From PBB1 sp031390425 (GTDB lineage: Bacteria; Pseudomonadota; Gammaproteobacteria; Burkholderiales; Burkholderiaceae_C): 59,004 nucleotides of DNA. The DNA lies in contig JANMTL010000298.1 in the NCBI GenBank assembly GCA_031390425.1, positions 1 to 59,004 of the forward strand, given 5' to 3'. The position numbers and the translations under genes were made by a program. The notes under the pieces are model-generated. The model did not search any database. It saw nothing but the letters and a program-made list of their open reading frames with translations, and was not told the origin of the DNA. Within the stretch, counting starts at the first letter, position 1, and the number at the start of each line of letters is the position of its first letter. Of the stretch, positions 7,207 to 16,705 are shown one piece after another.

Positions 7207-8643
7207 TCACGCGTAGAGATCCAAAGCCGCGCCGACGCGCGGCCGCGCCGGCCGCACGGCAGTGACCGCGCCGTCTTGCAGATCGGCTGACGAATCGGTG
7301 CCCGCCGGCGTCTGCGCCGATTGCTTGTGGGGGGCGCTGCGCTGGCGCGCATGCTCCGACACGCCGCCGCCACTCAGCGTGAATCCCGCTTCCCGCAACG
7401 ACGCCGCCAACTCGGCCCAACCGGCCTCGATGACCTGCCGCGTCTGCGCCAGGTCGGCGCCGAAGTCGACCCGGGCCTGGTCGCCGTTCATCGTGATCTG
7501 CACCGACACCGGGCCCATGTCGGCCGGATTCAACCGCAGCTCGGCTTGGTGGATGCCGTTGCGCGCCAACAGGCTGACTTGCAGGCCGAGCGCTTCGTGG
7601 AATCCGCCGTCGGTGAGTGGGGTGGCGACGCTGGCGGACGCCGGTGGCGCCGCAGCCTCGACACCACGCGGCTGCGTCGACGCACCGGGCGCACCGATCG
7701 CCCAGGCGGACGCGGGCGTGTGATCGGTGTCGGGGCGCAGCGCGCGCTCGGACTCCGGACGCACACCGCCGGACAGTGTCGCCAAGGCGGCCAGCGTGGC
7801 ATCGGGCAGTGGATCGGGGGCATTCGCCGCAGCTAGTCCGGCATCGATCGCGATCGCCGCCTTATCGATGGGCAACCGGGTCGCCGACTCGGCCATGGGC
7901 GCCAGCAGGGAGTCGCTCGATTCATTCGCGCGCAGCGCCTCGGCGGTCAGCGGCGCTGCGGTGGGGGCGTCGAGCGGGCGTTCGAGGGGGGCCGTCGATC
8001 CGCTGACGAGTGCGGCAGCCTGACCCGCACCCGCGATCTCGCCTGCCGCTGCAGGCCCCGGCGGCGTGACCTGGGACATCGGCAGGGCACCCCAGACCGC
8101 GATCGATGCCAGATCAACGACAGTCGAGGCGAGCGGGGCGGCGACTGCAGCAGCGCGGTCCTTCAGCTCGGTGGGGTCGGCCGCGATCGGGTCGGCCGGC
8201 GCCGCGTCGACTGGCCCCGCGTCCAGCGAGACGATGGCCTTCGATTCGGCCGTGGCGAGCCGCTGCGCCGACTGCGCGCGCGAGGCTGATCCGGTGGTGT
8301 TCGCCGCGGCATCGTCGGCGACATCGGCCACCGCCTCCGTTGCAGCAGCGCGGGGGTGATCCGGTGGCGAAGACCGGGCGGGCTCGGCGCGCGGAGTCGG
8401 CGCTGGCGACACGGGCCGATGTTGCGACGGGGGCTTGTCCGCAGCCGAAGCGGACCGCTGCGAAACAGCAGCCGCATTCTGGTTGCGCACCAGCAGGCGA
8501 GAAAACTCCGACGGGCTGTCGCCCTGCGCGGCGGCAGCTTTGACGCTCGCCGCTGAACGGCTCGCGGCCGTTGTCGCCTGGGGCGTGTTCAGTGGCTTGA
8601 AGGACGGCACGCGCGACGCAGCGTTGGGGTTCAGCACGCTCAC
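7207..8643 (-). CDS. fliK: Flagellar hook-length control protein FliK
   Basis: A 478-residue protein. It has a long Ala/Pro/Ser-rich, presumably flexible N-terminal part (the molecular ruler) and a conserved C-terminal Flg_hook domain at about residues 365-430 (LRLNPADMGPVSVQITMNGD, then VDFGADLAQTRQVIEAGW and LREAGFTLSGGGV). FliK measures hook length and switches export specificity through FlhB. The start is GTG at 8643, overlapping the fliJ stop as GTGA. An upstream ATG in the same frame would merely read through fliJ in another frame. Confidence 0.92.
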   Translation of the reverse strand: MSVLNPNAASRVPSFKPLNTPQATTAASRSAASVKAAAAQGDSPSEFSRLLVRNQNAAAVSQRSASAADKPPSQHRPVSPAPTPRAEPARSSPPDHPRAAATEAVADVADDAAANTTGSASRAQSAQRLATAESKAIVSLDAGPVDAAPADPIAADPTELKDRAAAVAAPLASTVVDLASIAVWGALPMSQVTPPGPAAAGEIAGAGQAAALVSGSTAPLERPLDAPTAAPLTAEALRANESSDSLLAPMAESATRLPIDKAAIAIDAGLAAANAPDPLPDATLAALATLSGGVRPESERALRPDTDHTPASAWAIGAPGASTQPRGVEAAAPPASASVATPLTDGGFHEALGLQVSLLARNGIHQAELRLNPADMGPVSVQITMNGDQARVDFGADLAQTRQVIEAGWAELAASLREAGFTLSGGGVSEHARQRSAPHKQSAQTPAGTDSSADLQDGAVTAVRPARPRVGAALDLYA

Positions 8644-9110
8644 AGCGCCCCCGCCGCGCCACCCGCGCTTTGCAGGTTCCAGGTGGCGCGCGCTGCGAAC
8701 TCGTCGCAGGCCTTCTGTTCGCGCCGATCGCCCGCGATGCGCACTTCCGCGACGCGGCGCTCGATCAGTTTGCGCACCGAAGCGACGCGGACCTCGGCGT
8801 CGCGCAGCGCGAGCCGCGCTTGTTCGAGTGCGACATCGGCCTGCAGCGCCATCTGGCGCTGCATCTCGACCGCATGCGTCAGGCGCTCCATGAAACCGCG
8901 GTAGCAGTTGACCAGCTCCATCCGGCCGTCGGTGCGAAATTGATGCGCCCAGCGCTTTTCGTACTCGCGCCGGTAGGTCACCAACTGATCCAGTTGTGCG
9001 GCGGCCGTGCGCTGCGCGGCGGTGGCCCGCTGGCCGTCGGCGGCCAGCGCGTCGCGCTCGCGTTCGGCCTGCCCCAGCAGGGCCATCACGGGTTGCAGTG
9101 AATTCATCAT
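8640..9110 (-). CDS. fliJ: Flagellar export chaperone/stalk protein FliJ
   Basis: A 156-residue, almost wholly helical coiled-coil protein rich in Ala, Arg, Gln and Glu, with the FliJ-typical YRREYEKRW and RFxxxL-like pattern in the middle. FliJ fits inside the FliI hexamer and couples it to the export gate. It begins with two adjacent ATG codons; GAAGG is placed 5 or 8 bases upstream. It lies between fliI and fliK and overlaps fliK by 4 bp. Confidence 0.92.
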   Translation of the reverse strand: MMNSLQPVMALLGQAERERDALAADGQRATAAQRTAAAQLDQLVTYRREYEKRWAHQFRTDGRMELVNCYRGFMERLTHAVEMQRQMALQADVALEQARLALRDAEVRVASVRKLIERRVAEVRIAGDRREQKACDEFAARATWNLQSAGGAAGAL

Positions 9111-9156
9111 CCAAGCCTTCAGGTCGGGGTTTCGGGGCGTTCAACGAAACGGGTCA

Positions 9157-10626
9157 TCAGCCGGCCATCACCGCACTCAGCCACTGCACGCTGTCGGCGA
9201 GCGTGGCGGGCTGGTGCATGTCCTGCTGCAGGAATTGGGTCATTGGCGCGTGCAGGCGCACCGCGCTGTCGAGCTCGCTGTCATGGCCCGGCGCGTAGGC
9301 ACCCAGCTGGATCAAATCGCGTGCTTTCTGGTGCTTGGCGTGCAACTGGCGAAAGCGCCGCGCGGCCTCGATGTGCTGCGGCGGCGACACCTGGGTCATC
9401 ACGCGGGAGATCGATCGCTCGACATCGATCGCCGGGTAGTGTCCGGCCTCGGCCAGCTCGCGCGACAGCACGATGTGGCCGTCGAGGATGCCGCGCGCCG
9501 CATCGGCGATCGGGTCTTGCGGGTCGTCGCCTTCGGTCAGCACGGTGTAGATGGCGGTGATCGATCCGCTGCCTGCCGTGCCGTTGCCGCTGCGCTCGAC
9601 GAGCTGGGGTAATTTGGCAAAACAACTGGGCGGGTAGCCCTTGGTGGCCGGTGGTTCGCCGATGGCGAGCGCGATCTCGCGCTGTGCCATCGCGTAGCGG
9701 GTGAGTGAATCCATCAGCAGCAGCACATGCTGGCCGCGGTCGCGAAAGTGTTCGGCGATCGCGGTGGCGTAGTTGGCGCCCTGCATGCGCGTCAGCGGCG
9801 GCGAGTCGGCTGGCGCGGCCACCACCACCGAGCGCGCCAGGCCGTCGGTGCCGAGAATGTCCTCGATGAATTCCTTGACCTCGCGGCCGCGTTCGCCGAT
9901 CAGCCCGACAACGATCACATCGGCTTCGGTGTAGCGCGCCATCATGCCCATCAGCACCGACTTGCCGACGCCGGTGCCGGCAAACAAGCCGAGGCGCTGG
10001 CCGCGACCCACGGTCAGCATCGAATTGATCGCGCGCACGCCGGTGTCGAGCGGGCGGCGCACCGGGTCGCGGTCCATCGCGTTGATGGCACGGCGCACCA
10101 GCGGCGCGTTGTGCACCTCGGCGAGCGGCCCCTTGCGGTCCATCGGGTGGCCGTGCGAATCGACGACGCGGCCGAGCAGCCCGTCGCCGACCGGCAGGTG
10201 CAGCGTGCGGTCCAGGCTGCGCCGCCACGGGTGGCGTGCCGCGCCGAGCAGCAGCGGCACCGTCGGAGACACCTTGGGCACCACACGCGCGCCGCTGGCC
10301 AGGCCGTGCACATCGCCGGTGGGCATCAGATAAGTGCGGTCGCCGGAGAAGCCGACCACCTCGGCCAGCACCGGCAACTGGCCGTTCATGCGCACCTCGC
10401 ACACCGAGCCGACCGGCTCGCGGATGCCGGCGGCTTCGAGCACCAGGCCGGCCACTCGCACCAGCATGCCCTGCGTTTCCAGCGCCACCGGATCCGCGGC
10501 AAACATCTGCAAGTCATCGAGGTAGCGTGTCCACGCGTCGGGTGCGCCACCGGCCGCCTGATGCGCTGCCCGGGCGGCCTGCGCCGTGCGTTGCAGGGCG
10601 TCGTTCTCGGTCGGGCTGTTGTTCAT
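9157..10626 (-). CDS. fliI: Flagellum-specific ATPase FliI
   Basis: A 489-residue F1-like ATPase of the flagellar export machine. The Walker A motif GTGVGKS is at about residues 217-223, the Walker B region VLLLMDSLTRYA follows near 300, and the signature EPPATKGYPPS is present. It energises and orders the delivery of FliH- and FliJ-bound export substrates. The start at 10626 overlaps the fliH stop as ATGA and gives the normal family length; a longer in-frame reading is fliH in another frame. Confidence 0.97.
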   Translation of the reverse strand: MNNSPTENDALQRTAQAARAAHQAAGGAPDAWTRYLDDLQMFAADPVALETQGMLVRVAGLVLEAAGIREPVGSVCEVRMNGQLPVLAEVVGFSGDRTYLMPTGDVHGLASGARVVPKVSPTVPLLLGAARHPWRRSLDRTLHLPVGDGLLGRVVDSHGHPMDRKGPLAEVHNAPLVRRAINAMDRDPVRRPLDTGVRAINSMLTVGRGQRLGLFAGTGVGKSVLMGMMARYTEADVIVVGLIGERGREVKEFIEDILGTDGLARSVVVAAPADSPPLTRMQGANYATAIAEHFRDRGQHVLLLMDSLTRYAMAQREIALAIGEPPATKGYPPSCFAKLPQLVERSGNGTAGSGSITAIYTVLTEGDDPQDPIADAARGILDGHIVLSRELAEAGHYPAIDVERSISRVMTQVSPPQHIEAARRFRQLHAKHQKARDLIQLGAYAPGHDSELDSAVRLHAPMTQFLQQDMHQPATLADSVQWLSAVMAG

Positions 10627-11405
10627 GGCGGGTCCTCGTCGGGGGTCGCTGCGGGTTCGGCGTGGGGTTCGGTGTCGGTTTCGACATCCGGGCCATCGGT
10701 CCATTCGGTTTGCGAACCCAGCGCGGCCGATGCGCGCCGCCAGCGCGCCGCCACCGTGCCGTCGATGCTGGCGATGTCGCTGTCGACGCGGCAACCACCG
10801 CGCGCGATGGCCGGGTCGCTGATCACGCGGGCGCCGCGCGCTTGCAGCACCTCGGCCGCGCCCTGAACCACCAGCGGCTGGTCGTCGGGGTGCACGCGCA
10901 CGCTGATGTGGCGGGCACTCAGCAGCAGCGCCTCGACCGCTTCCTGCGCCACCGCCGCCACCAGTTCGGGGCGCATGGCGAGTTCGCTGCGCACGACCTG
11001 GCGCGCCATCGAGGTCGCACACAGCGCGACCGCCTGGGCGAGCTGCTGCTGCAAGGCGTCGAGCTGCGTGCCGTGCGATTCCATCAGGCGGCCGAGCTGC
11101 GCAGTGATCTGCGCGGCGTAGCCTTGCTTGAAGCCGTCGAGCGCCGACAGGCCGTCGCGGTAACCGTCCTGGTAGCCGCTTTGGCGCGCCGCACGCAGTT
11201 GCACAGCGAGCGCTTCGGCGGGTGGCAGCGGCGCTTCGGCCGGGGCCCCGGTGCCGCCAGGCGCGGTCGTCCCCGACAGCGCGTCGGGGTTCCAGGCGGC
11301 GAACTCGCTGAGCTCTTCGCGCGGGATGAAGCGCGAATAAACCGAGCCCTTGGCGCCACCTTCCGGCGGCGGCACGTTCCTGAACTTAGAGGAAGTCATC
11401 GTCAC
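10623..11405 (-). CDS. fliH: Flagellar export regulator FliH
   Basis: A 260-residue protein with a proline-rich start, the YSRFIPREELSEFAAW motif near residue 23, a long helical centre rich in Gln and Arg, and a C-terminal E-subunit-like domain. FliH binds and restrains FliI and anchors it to FliN. It overlaps the end of fliG by about 20 bp and fliI by 4 bp. A second ATG two codons downstream is equally possible as start. Confidence 0.92.
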   Translation of the reverse strand: MTMTSSKFRNVPPPEGGAKGSVYSRFIPREELSEFAAWNPDALSGTTAPGGTGAPAEAPLPPAEALAVQLRAARQSGYQDGYRDGLSALDGFKQGYAAQITAQLGRLMESHGTQLDALQQQLAQAVALCATSMARQVVRSELAMRPELVAAVAQEAVEALLLSARHISVRVHPDDQPLVVQGAAEVLQARGARVISDPAIARGGCRVDSDIASIDGTVAARWRRASAALGSQTEWTDGPDVETDTEPHAEPAATPDEDPP

Positions 11406-12393
11406 CGCCGCTGGCGAGCTGGATCTGGCCTTCGTCGGCCAGGCGGCGGACGATCTTCAGCAGTTCTTTCTGTTCGCTCTCGACCTCGCTGACGCGCACC
11501 GGGCCGCGCGAGTCGAGGTCTTCGCGCAGGGTTTCGGCCGCCCGAGTCGACATGTTGCGGAACACCTTCTCGCGCATCTCGGGGGTCGCGCCCTTGAGCG
11601 CGATGACCAGTGATTCGGTCTGCACTTCCTTCATCAGCGTCTGGATCGCCTTGTCGTCGAGCTTCTCCAGGTCGTCGAAGGTGAACATGCTGTCCATGAT
11701 CTTTTGCGCCAGCTCGTTGTCGGCTTCGCGGATGTAGTCGAGCGCCGACGTCTCGATGCTGCCGCCCATCCGGTTGATGATCTCGGCCACCGGCTGCACA
11801 CCGCCCAGCGACGCCTTGCGCGCGGTGCCGCCGCCGGCCAGCACCTTGCTCATCACCTCGTTCAGGTCTTTCAACGCCGAAGGCTGGATGCCGTCGAGCG
11901 TGGCGATGCGCACCAGCACCTCGTTGCGCTGGCGCTCGGTGAACAGCTTCAGCACCGCTGCGGCCTGGTCGCCATCCAGGTGCACCAGGATCGCCGCGAC
12001 GATCTGCGGGTGTTCGTTGCGCAGCAGTTCGGCCACCGAGGGCGCGTCCATCCACTTCAGGCTCTCGATGCCCGCGTTCTCGTTGCTTTGCAGGATGCGG
12101 TCGATCAGCAGATTGGCCTTCTCCTCGCCGAGTGCGCGCCGCAGCACGCTCTTGACGTACTCGTCGTTGTCGGCGACCAGTGGGCTGTGCTCGCCCGCCA
12201 ACGACGTGAATTTCACCAGCACGCCGTCGACACGATCGCGGGTCACCGCCTTCATCTTCGCGATGGTCTCGCCGAGGGCCTGCACTTCTTTCGGCGCCAG
12301 GTGCTTGAACACCTGCGCGGCCTCTTCCTCGCCGAGCGACATCAGCAGGATCGCGGCGTCTTCCAGGCCTTCGTCGTCGGATTCGGCGCTCAT
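11386..12393 (-). CDS. fliG: Flagellar motor switch protein FliG
   Basis: A 335-residue C-ring protein with three armadillo-like domains. The middle domain carries the EHPQ motif (LLRNEHPQIVAAILVHL). The C-terminal torque domain has the charged helix FDDLEKLDDKAIQTLMKEV and ends in DDDFL. FliG contacts the MS ring through FliF and the stator through its charged helix. It lies 48 bp after fliF, the usual order. Confidence 0.97.
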   Translation of the reverse strand: MSAESDDEGLEDAAILLMSLGEEEAAQVFKHLAPKEVQALGETIAKMKAVTRDRVDGVLVKFTSLAGEHSPLVADNDEYVKSVLRRALGEEKANLLIDRILQSNENAGIESLKWMDAPSVAELLRNEHPQIVAAILVHLDGDQAAAVLKLFTERQRNEVLVRIATLDGIQPSALKDLNEVMSKVLAGGGTARKASLGGVQPVAEIINRMGGSIETSALDYIREADNELAQKIMDSMFTFDDLEKLDDKAIQTLMKEVQTESLVIALKGATPEMREKVFRNMSTRAAETLREDLDSRGPVRVSEVESEQKELLKIVRRLADEGQIQLASGGDDDFL

Positions 12394-12441
12394 CGGGGGA
12401 TCATCCGGGGACGGTGGCGGCGGGGTGTCGCAGGCCCGGCA

Positions 12442-14121
12442 TCACGCCGGCTGACCACTGGCCCAGCCGCGCACGATTTGCGCGACCGCCGCCGGGTTCT
12501 CTCGGGCCAGCGCCCGCGCGGCATCCAGGTTGGCGCTGTTGCGCGGCGCTTCCAGCGCGCGCACTTCGCCGGGCGGCAAGCCGGGCAGCACCTCGACATC
12601 GTCGACGCTCGCATCGATCGCGCTGCCGGGCAGCGGCAGCGCCGGTGCCAGCGCCGCATTCAGGCCCGGCTTGATCATTCCGAAAAACACCAGCAGCGCG
12701 ACCAGCGACAGCCCGCCCGGCACGGCGGCTGCGCGCAGCATGTCGAGCAGTTCGGGCTGCTTCCAGACGGGGGTGTCGACGACCGTGATCGGCTCGACCT
12801 TGAACGGCGCGTTGATGACGCGCACCGAGTCGCCGCGCTCCTTGTTGAAGCCGACGCTTTCCTGCACCAGCGCGGTCAGCTTTTCCAGTTCTTCGGGCGC
12901 CAGCGGCTCCTGCGTGACCTTGCCCTTGGGGTCGGTGACGCTGCGGTTGTTGACCACCACCGCCGCGTTCAGCCGCTTGATGTTGCCGGTCGCGTTGCGC
13001 GTCACGCGCACCGTCTTGTCGACCTCGAAATTTGTCACCGCCTCGCGCCGGCTGTTGGCCCCGCCGCCGCCGTTCTGTGCGACTTGCAGCGGCACGGCGG
13101 CGCCGGTGATCGGTGCGGTGGCGGGCAGCGGCGGCTGGTTGCTGGCAGCCCCCGGCACGCCCGAGGCCTGCGCAGGGTTGCTGCCCGACTGCTCGGTGGT
13201 CTGCTGGCTGCGCACGGTGGAAGCCGCTGTGGCGCCCTGGTTCGGCTTGAACTGTTCTTCGGTCGATTCGATCTGCGCGAAATCGATGTCGGCGGTCACG
13301 TTGGCGCGCAGGTTCTCGCGGCCGACCACCGGCTCCAGCATCTCGAAGATGCGCTTGCTGTAGCCCTGCTCGATCTGCGCGACGTACTGCAGTTGCTGCG
13401 CGTCGAGCCCGGCCTGCTGGCCCATGTCGGGCGGCGATGAGATCAGCGCGCCGGTCTGGTCGAGCACGCTGACGGCTTTCGGGCTCATCTCGGGCACGCT
13501 GCTCGAGATCAGGTGCACGATGCCGGCCACCTGACCGCGATCGAGCGCGCGGCCGGCGTGCAGCGACAGCACCACCGACGCGCTGGGTATTTGCAGCTCG
13601 CGGAAAAAGCCGTTCTGGTTCGGCAGCGCCAGGTGCACACGGGCGCTCTCCACCGCCGCCAGCGAGCCGATCGAGCGGCTCAGCTCGCCTTCGAGGCCGC
13701 GTTGAAACGTCAGTCGCTCCTGGAACTGCGTCTGCCCGAAGCGCGCGCTGTCCATCATCTCGAAGCCGCCCACCGAGGCCTTGGGCAGGCCGGCCGAGGC
13801 GAGCTTCAAGCGCGCGTCATGGACCTGCGAAGCCGGCACCAGGATCGCCGCGCCGCCGTCCGAATGGCGGTACGGGATGTTCATTTGCGACAACTGCGCG
13901 ATGATCGCGCCGCCGTCTTTGTCGGACAGGTTCGCGTACAGCACCTTGTAGTCGCCCTGGTGGCTCCACACCACCAGCGCGAGCACCACGCCGACCAGCA
14001 CAGCGGCGCCCAGGCCGAGGTTGAATTTGCTCTTGGCGGGCAAGCCGGCGAGCCGGGCGCCGAAGCCCGGTGCGGAGGGGCCCGGGGCGCCAGCGGATTT
14101 CAGGGTGACTGCGTTGTCCAT
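12442..14121 (-). CDS. fliF: Flagellar MS-ring protein FliF
   Basis: A 559-residue inner-membrane ring protein with two membrane helices (about 36-56 and 455-478). The periplasmic ring-building motifs include DGGAIIAQLSQMNIPYR and LARSIGSL-type SRSIGSLAAVESARVHLALP. The C-terminal tail ends in a FliG-binding segment. FliF forms the base on which the switch and export gate assemble. The gene is divergent from fliE across a 228-bp gap in which I could not identify a convincing promoter. Confidence 0.97.
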   Translation of the reverse strand: MDNAVTLKSAGAPGPSAPGFGARLAGLPAKSKFNLGLGAAVLVGVVLALVVWSHQGDYKVLYANLSDKDGGAIIAQLSQMNIPYRHSDGGAAILVPASQVHDARLKLASAGLPKASVGGFEMMDSARFGQTQFQERLTFQRGLEGELSRSIGSLAAVESARVHLALPNQNGFFRELQIPSASVVLSLHAGRALDRGQVAGIVHLISSSVPEMSPKAVSVLDQTGALISSPPDMGQQAGLDAQQLQYVAQIEQGYSKRIFEMLEPVVGRENLRANVTADIDFAQIESTEEQFKPNQGATAASTVRSQQTTEQSGSNPAQASGVPGAASNQPPLPATAPITGAAVPLQVAQNGGGGANSRREAVTNFEVDKTVRVTRNATGNIKRLNAAVVVNNRSVTDPKGKVTQEPLAPEELEKLTALVQESVGFNKERGDSVRVINAPFKVEPITVVDTPVWKQPELLDMLRAAAVPGGLSLVALLVFFGMIKPGLNAALAPALPLPGSAIDASVDDVEVLPGLPPGEVRALEAPRNSANLDAARALARENPAAVAQIVRGWASGQPA

Positions 14122-14349
14122 CGTTCTCGTTCAGGGCGAATTCACGGCAAACACGGGACCGAAAGAACCGGCCGATGGAAGCCATTATTCGAACGCCGGA
14201 CCCCGACCCAAGGACCGAACAGCGAAGCAAACCCCCGCCAGTTCGCGCCATCGCAGCGCGGCCCGCTGGCTACGATCGCCGTCAACGATTCACCCCGTGC
14301 GCGGACCCGGAACCGGGCCGCTGCACAGGATGCTGGAAAGGGACACGCG

Positions 14350-14673
14350 ATGAATGTCACGCTGAAACCGTTCGACTTCGCCCAGGCGGTGGCCCGCGCG
14401 GGCCTGAACGCCCAAGGGCAGCCGCTGAAGAAGGTGCAAGAGCCCGAGGGCGGCGGCTTCCAGCAGGCGTTGACGCAGGCGATCCAGTCGGTCAGCCACA
14501 GCCAGGTGCAGGCCAGCCAGATGCAGCGCGAGGTGCAACTCGACAACCCGAACGTCAGCATCGAAGAAACCATGGTCGCGATGCAGAAGGCGCAGATCGG
14601 TTTCCAGGCCACGCTGCAGGTGCGCAACAAGCTGGTGCAGGCCTACAGCGACATCATGAACATGCAGGTGTGA
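14350..14673 (+). CDS. fliE: Flagellar hook-basal body protein FliE
   Basis: A 107-residue protein joining the MS ring to the rod, and the only plus-strand gene of the flagellar cluster. The C-terminus has the conserved VQLDNPNVSIEETMVAMQKA then FQATLQVRNKLVQAYSDIMNMQV. The start at 14350 is preceded by GGAAAGGG, a usable ribosome site. Divergence from fliF is common in related bacteria. It converges with the small gene at 14702. Confidence 0.95.
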   Translation: MNVTLKPFDFAQAVARAGLNAQGQPLKKVQEPEGGGFQQALTQAIQSVSHSQVQASQMQREVQLDNPNVSIEETMVAMQKAQIGFQATLQVRNKLVQAYSDIMNMQV

Positions 14674-14701
14674 GGCCGAGCCTGCCTCGCCTGCGAGAAC
14701 T

Positions 14702-14956
14702 TCAGACCTGCTGGTCGAGTTCCTTGCCGAGCAGCGGGATGTTGCCGTAAGGCGAAGGCTGCTTCGACGCCATCTCCAGCTCGCGGTTTTGCCAGCTCAG
14801 CCACGGAAAACGCCGTGCGGCCGACTCGTCGGGGCCGCTCTGCCCGGCCGTCGGGGCGGGTGTTTCGCCGGGTGGTCGTGGCGGGTTGCCCGGCGGCCGC
14901 AACACGGTGCTCGGCGGCTCGACGCGACCGACGCTGCTGATGTCACTCACGCTCAT
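14702..14956 (-). CDS. Small Pro-rich protein in flagellar cluster, unknown
   Basis: An 84-residue protein, Pro/Ser/Gly-rich in the first half, with the more ordered sequence RRFPWLSWQNRELEMASKQP at residues 48-67. AGGAG precedes the ATG at 14956, which supports the start over an ATG 25 codons upstream. It has no signal peptide or membrane helix. It lies between fliE and the ycgR-like gene and points the same way as the latter. I recognise no family; a link to the flagellum is suggested only by position. Confidence 0.6.
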   Translation of the reverse strand: MSVSDISSVGRVEPPSTVLRPPGNPPRPPGETPAPTAGQSGPDESAARRFPWLSWQNRELEMASKQPSPYGNIPLLGKELDQQV

Positions 14957-15110
14957 GATTCGCTCCTGGTAGCAGGGCGGGGAATGCCTGTCTCCAAGAT
15001 GTCGGCGTCGCAAAACAGAACTTGACGGCATGGCGTCGCGCGGTTGTAACGGGCTGTCAGGGGCGTAACGGTGCCGGGTCGGCGTGATGCAGCGACGGCG
15101 CCGCCAGCGC

Positions 15111-15890
15111 TCAATCGTGAATCAACAGCCGACGCCGTTTTTGCGTCTGGTCGATGTAGCGTTGCAAGGCGCGCAGGCTGTCGTTGCTGGCGTTGACCAT
15201 CTCGCAGCCGAGGCGCACGCCGCAGGCGTCGAGGTGCAGCGAGGTCACATGCTGCAAGCGCAGCGGGGCCGTGATGCGGGTGTCGGCATCGAGGTCGAGG
15301 TCGACGCCGTTGAGCAGCACGCCGGGCTCGATCATCGGCACGTCTTCAGGCAAGAACAGCGCGCAGCCGCCGATGCTCACATCGAGCACGCGCAGGTTGA
15401 GCTGCATGTCGGGGATCATCGGGTGGCGCAGGCTGGCGGTCGGCGCGTTGCGCAACAGCGGCCGCACGCGGTAGCCGTTGCGCCGCTGGAAGCGAAACAT
15501 CTCGCGCGGGTAGCCACAACTGATCGCACTCGATCGGCCGTTGTGCACCAGCATCAGCCCGTGCACATCGAATTGCAGCTTGACGCTGTCGAGGTAGGCC
15601 ACCGCCACCGCTTCATTGCATTCGATCAGCGTCTGCAACTGCGGTGCATGCGCGTCGGCGCTGAAGCTGATCACGCCGCGTTCCGCATTGACCGCCCACA
15701 ACGACGCCGCCACGACGGTGCCGTTCGGCGCATTCAGGTTCACGACCACGCCGTCAGCGAGCAGGCGCTTGAGCATCTTCGCCAACTCGGTTGGCGCGGT
15801 GATGCGAAAGTCATCGAGGCCACTGTGCGCCCCCGCCGCTGCATCGAGCGGCATCGGCATCGTGTCCATCGGCATCGGCAGGGTGTCCAT
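15111..15890 (-). CDS. ycgR: Flagellar brake protein YcgR (PilZ, c-di-GMP binding)
   Basis: A 259-residue, two-domain protein. Residues about 25-130 match the YcgR N-domain. Residues about 132-255 form a PilZ domain with the c-di-GMP signature: R137-x3-R141 (RRNGYR) and D170-x-S-x2-G175 (DVSIGG). YcgR slows the motor when c-di-GMP is high by contacting FliG/FliM or MotA. It lies 13 bp downstream of fliT, consistent with cotranscription from the sigma-28 promoter at fliS. The Met/Pro-rich extreme N-terminus makes the exact start uncertain. Confidence 0.9.
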   Translation of the reverse strand: MDTLPMPMDTMPMPLDAAAGAHSGLDDFRITAPTELAKMLKRLLADGVVVNLNAPNGTVVAASLWAVNAERGVISFSADAHAPQLQTLIECNEAVAVAYLDSVKLQFDVHGLMLVHNGRSSAISCGYPREMFRFQRRNGYRVRPLLRNAPTASLRHPMIPDMQLNLRVLDVSIGGCALFLPEDVPMIEPGVLLNGVDLDLDADTRITAPLRLQHVTSLHLDACGVRLGCEMVNASNDSLRALQRYIDQTQKRRRLLIHD

Positions 15891-15903
15891 GTCGAGGCGG
15901 CCT

Positions 15904-16203
15904 TCAGTGCAGGGTTGCGGAACGGCCCGCCAGCAGTTGGTCCAGCCCGTCGAGCCAGGGCTCGGCGAGCACGCGGACTTCGGCGTCGTTGACGAGGATG
16001 CGCTGCATGATGCGCGACTTCAACTGCGCTTCGTCGGCGGCGAGCTGGCGATCGGCTGCAGCGTTCTTTAACTGCAAGATCAGCAGCGCACAGGCGCCTT
16101 CGAGCTTGACGACGGCGTCCCAGTTGCCGTTGCGTGCCGCTTCGAGCATGTCCTGGCTGGCCCGTTCGATGGCTTCGTAGTAGGCGAGCAGTTGAGATTG
16201 CAT
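15904..16203 (-). CDS. fliT: Flagellar export chaperone FliT
   Basis: A 99-residue helical protein: MQSQLLAYYEAIERASQDML at the start, then WDAVVKLEGACALLI and a C-terminal helix. These fit FliT in length and pattern. FliT is the chaperone of the filament cap FliD and, in enteric bacteria, an anti-FlhDC factor. It starts 38 bp after fliS. The start at 16203 excludes a non-FliT-like upstream extension. FliT sequences diverge quickly, so position adds support. Confidence 0.82.
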   Translation of the reverse strand: MQSQLLAYYEAIERASQDMLEAARNGNWDAVVKLEGACALLILQLKNAAADRQLAADEAQLKSRIMQRILVNDAEVRVLAEPWLDGLDQLLAGRSATLH

Positions 16204-16241
16204 GGCGTCGAATCCCGGGCGGACGATGGGGAGGGCGGAGC

Positions 16242-16673
16242 TCACCGGCGCAGGCCGTTGACCTGGGGACCGATGGCCGCCCAGGCGCTGCGAATCGGAT
16301 CGATCAACTGCAAGCATTCATCCAGCGCCGCCTCGTCGTTGTGCAGGTTCGCGTGCATCAGGCGCAGCTCGACGTAGGTGTAGAGCGCGCCCAGATCGGC
16401 GGCCAGCACGCCGCCGGCCGACATGTCCAGACCTGCGTGCAGTCCTTCATCGACGATACGCATGGCGCGGCCGATGGCGTGGCCCTTGGCTTCGATCTGC
16501 CGACTGCGCAAGGCGCCGCGCGCCTGGGCAACGGCTTCGTGAAACCCGTCGAACAACAACTCGATCAGCTTGTGCGGACTGGCGCCTGAAATGCCGGTCT
16601 CGGTGCCGACGCGCCGGTAGGCGCAGGCCAGCGACGGCAGGTGGCGTGGGGCGGAGTGGGTGGCTGCAAACAT
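16242..16673 (-). CDS. fliS: Flagellin export chaperone FliS
   Basis: A 143-residue four-helix protein with the FliS pattern: AYRRVGTETGISGASPHKLIELLFDG near the N-terminus, then LRSRQIEAKGHAIGRAMRIVDEGL and DLGALYTYVELRLMHAN. FliS binds the flagellin C-terminus and prevents early polymerisation in the cytoplasm. A sigma-28 promoter lies at 16706-16732, about 33 bases before the start, so this gene heads fliS-fliT-ycgR. Confidence 0.95.
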   Translation of the reverse strand: MFAATHSAPRHLPSLACAYRRVGTETGISGASPHKLIELLFDGFHEAVAQARGALRSRQIEAKGHAIGRAMRIVDEGLHAGLDMSAGGVLAADLGALYTYVELRLMHANLHNDEAALDECLQLIDPIRSAWAAIGPQVNGLRR

Positions 16674-16705
16674 GGTGTCCGATTCAGTGGAGGTTGCTGT
16701 ACTGA

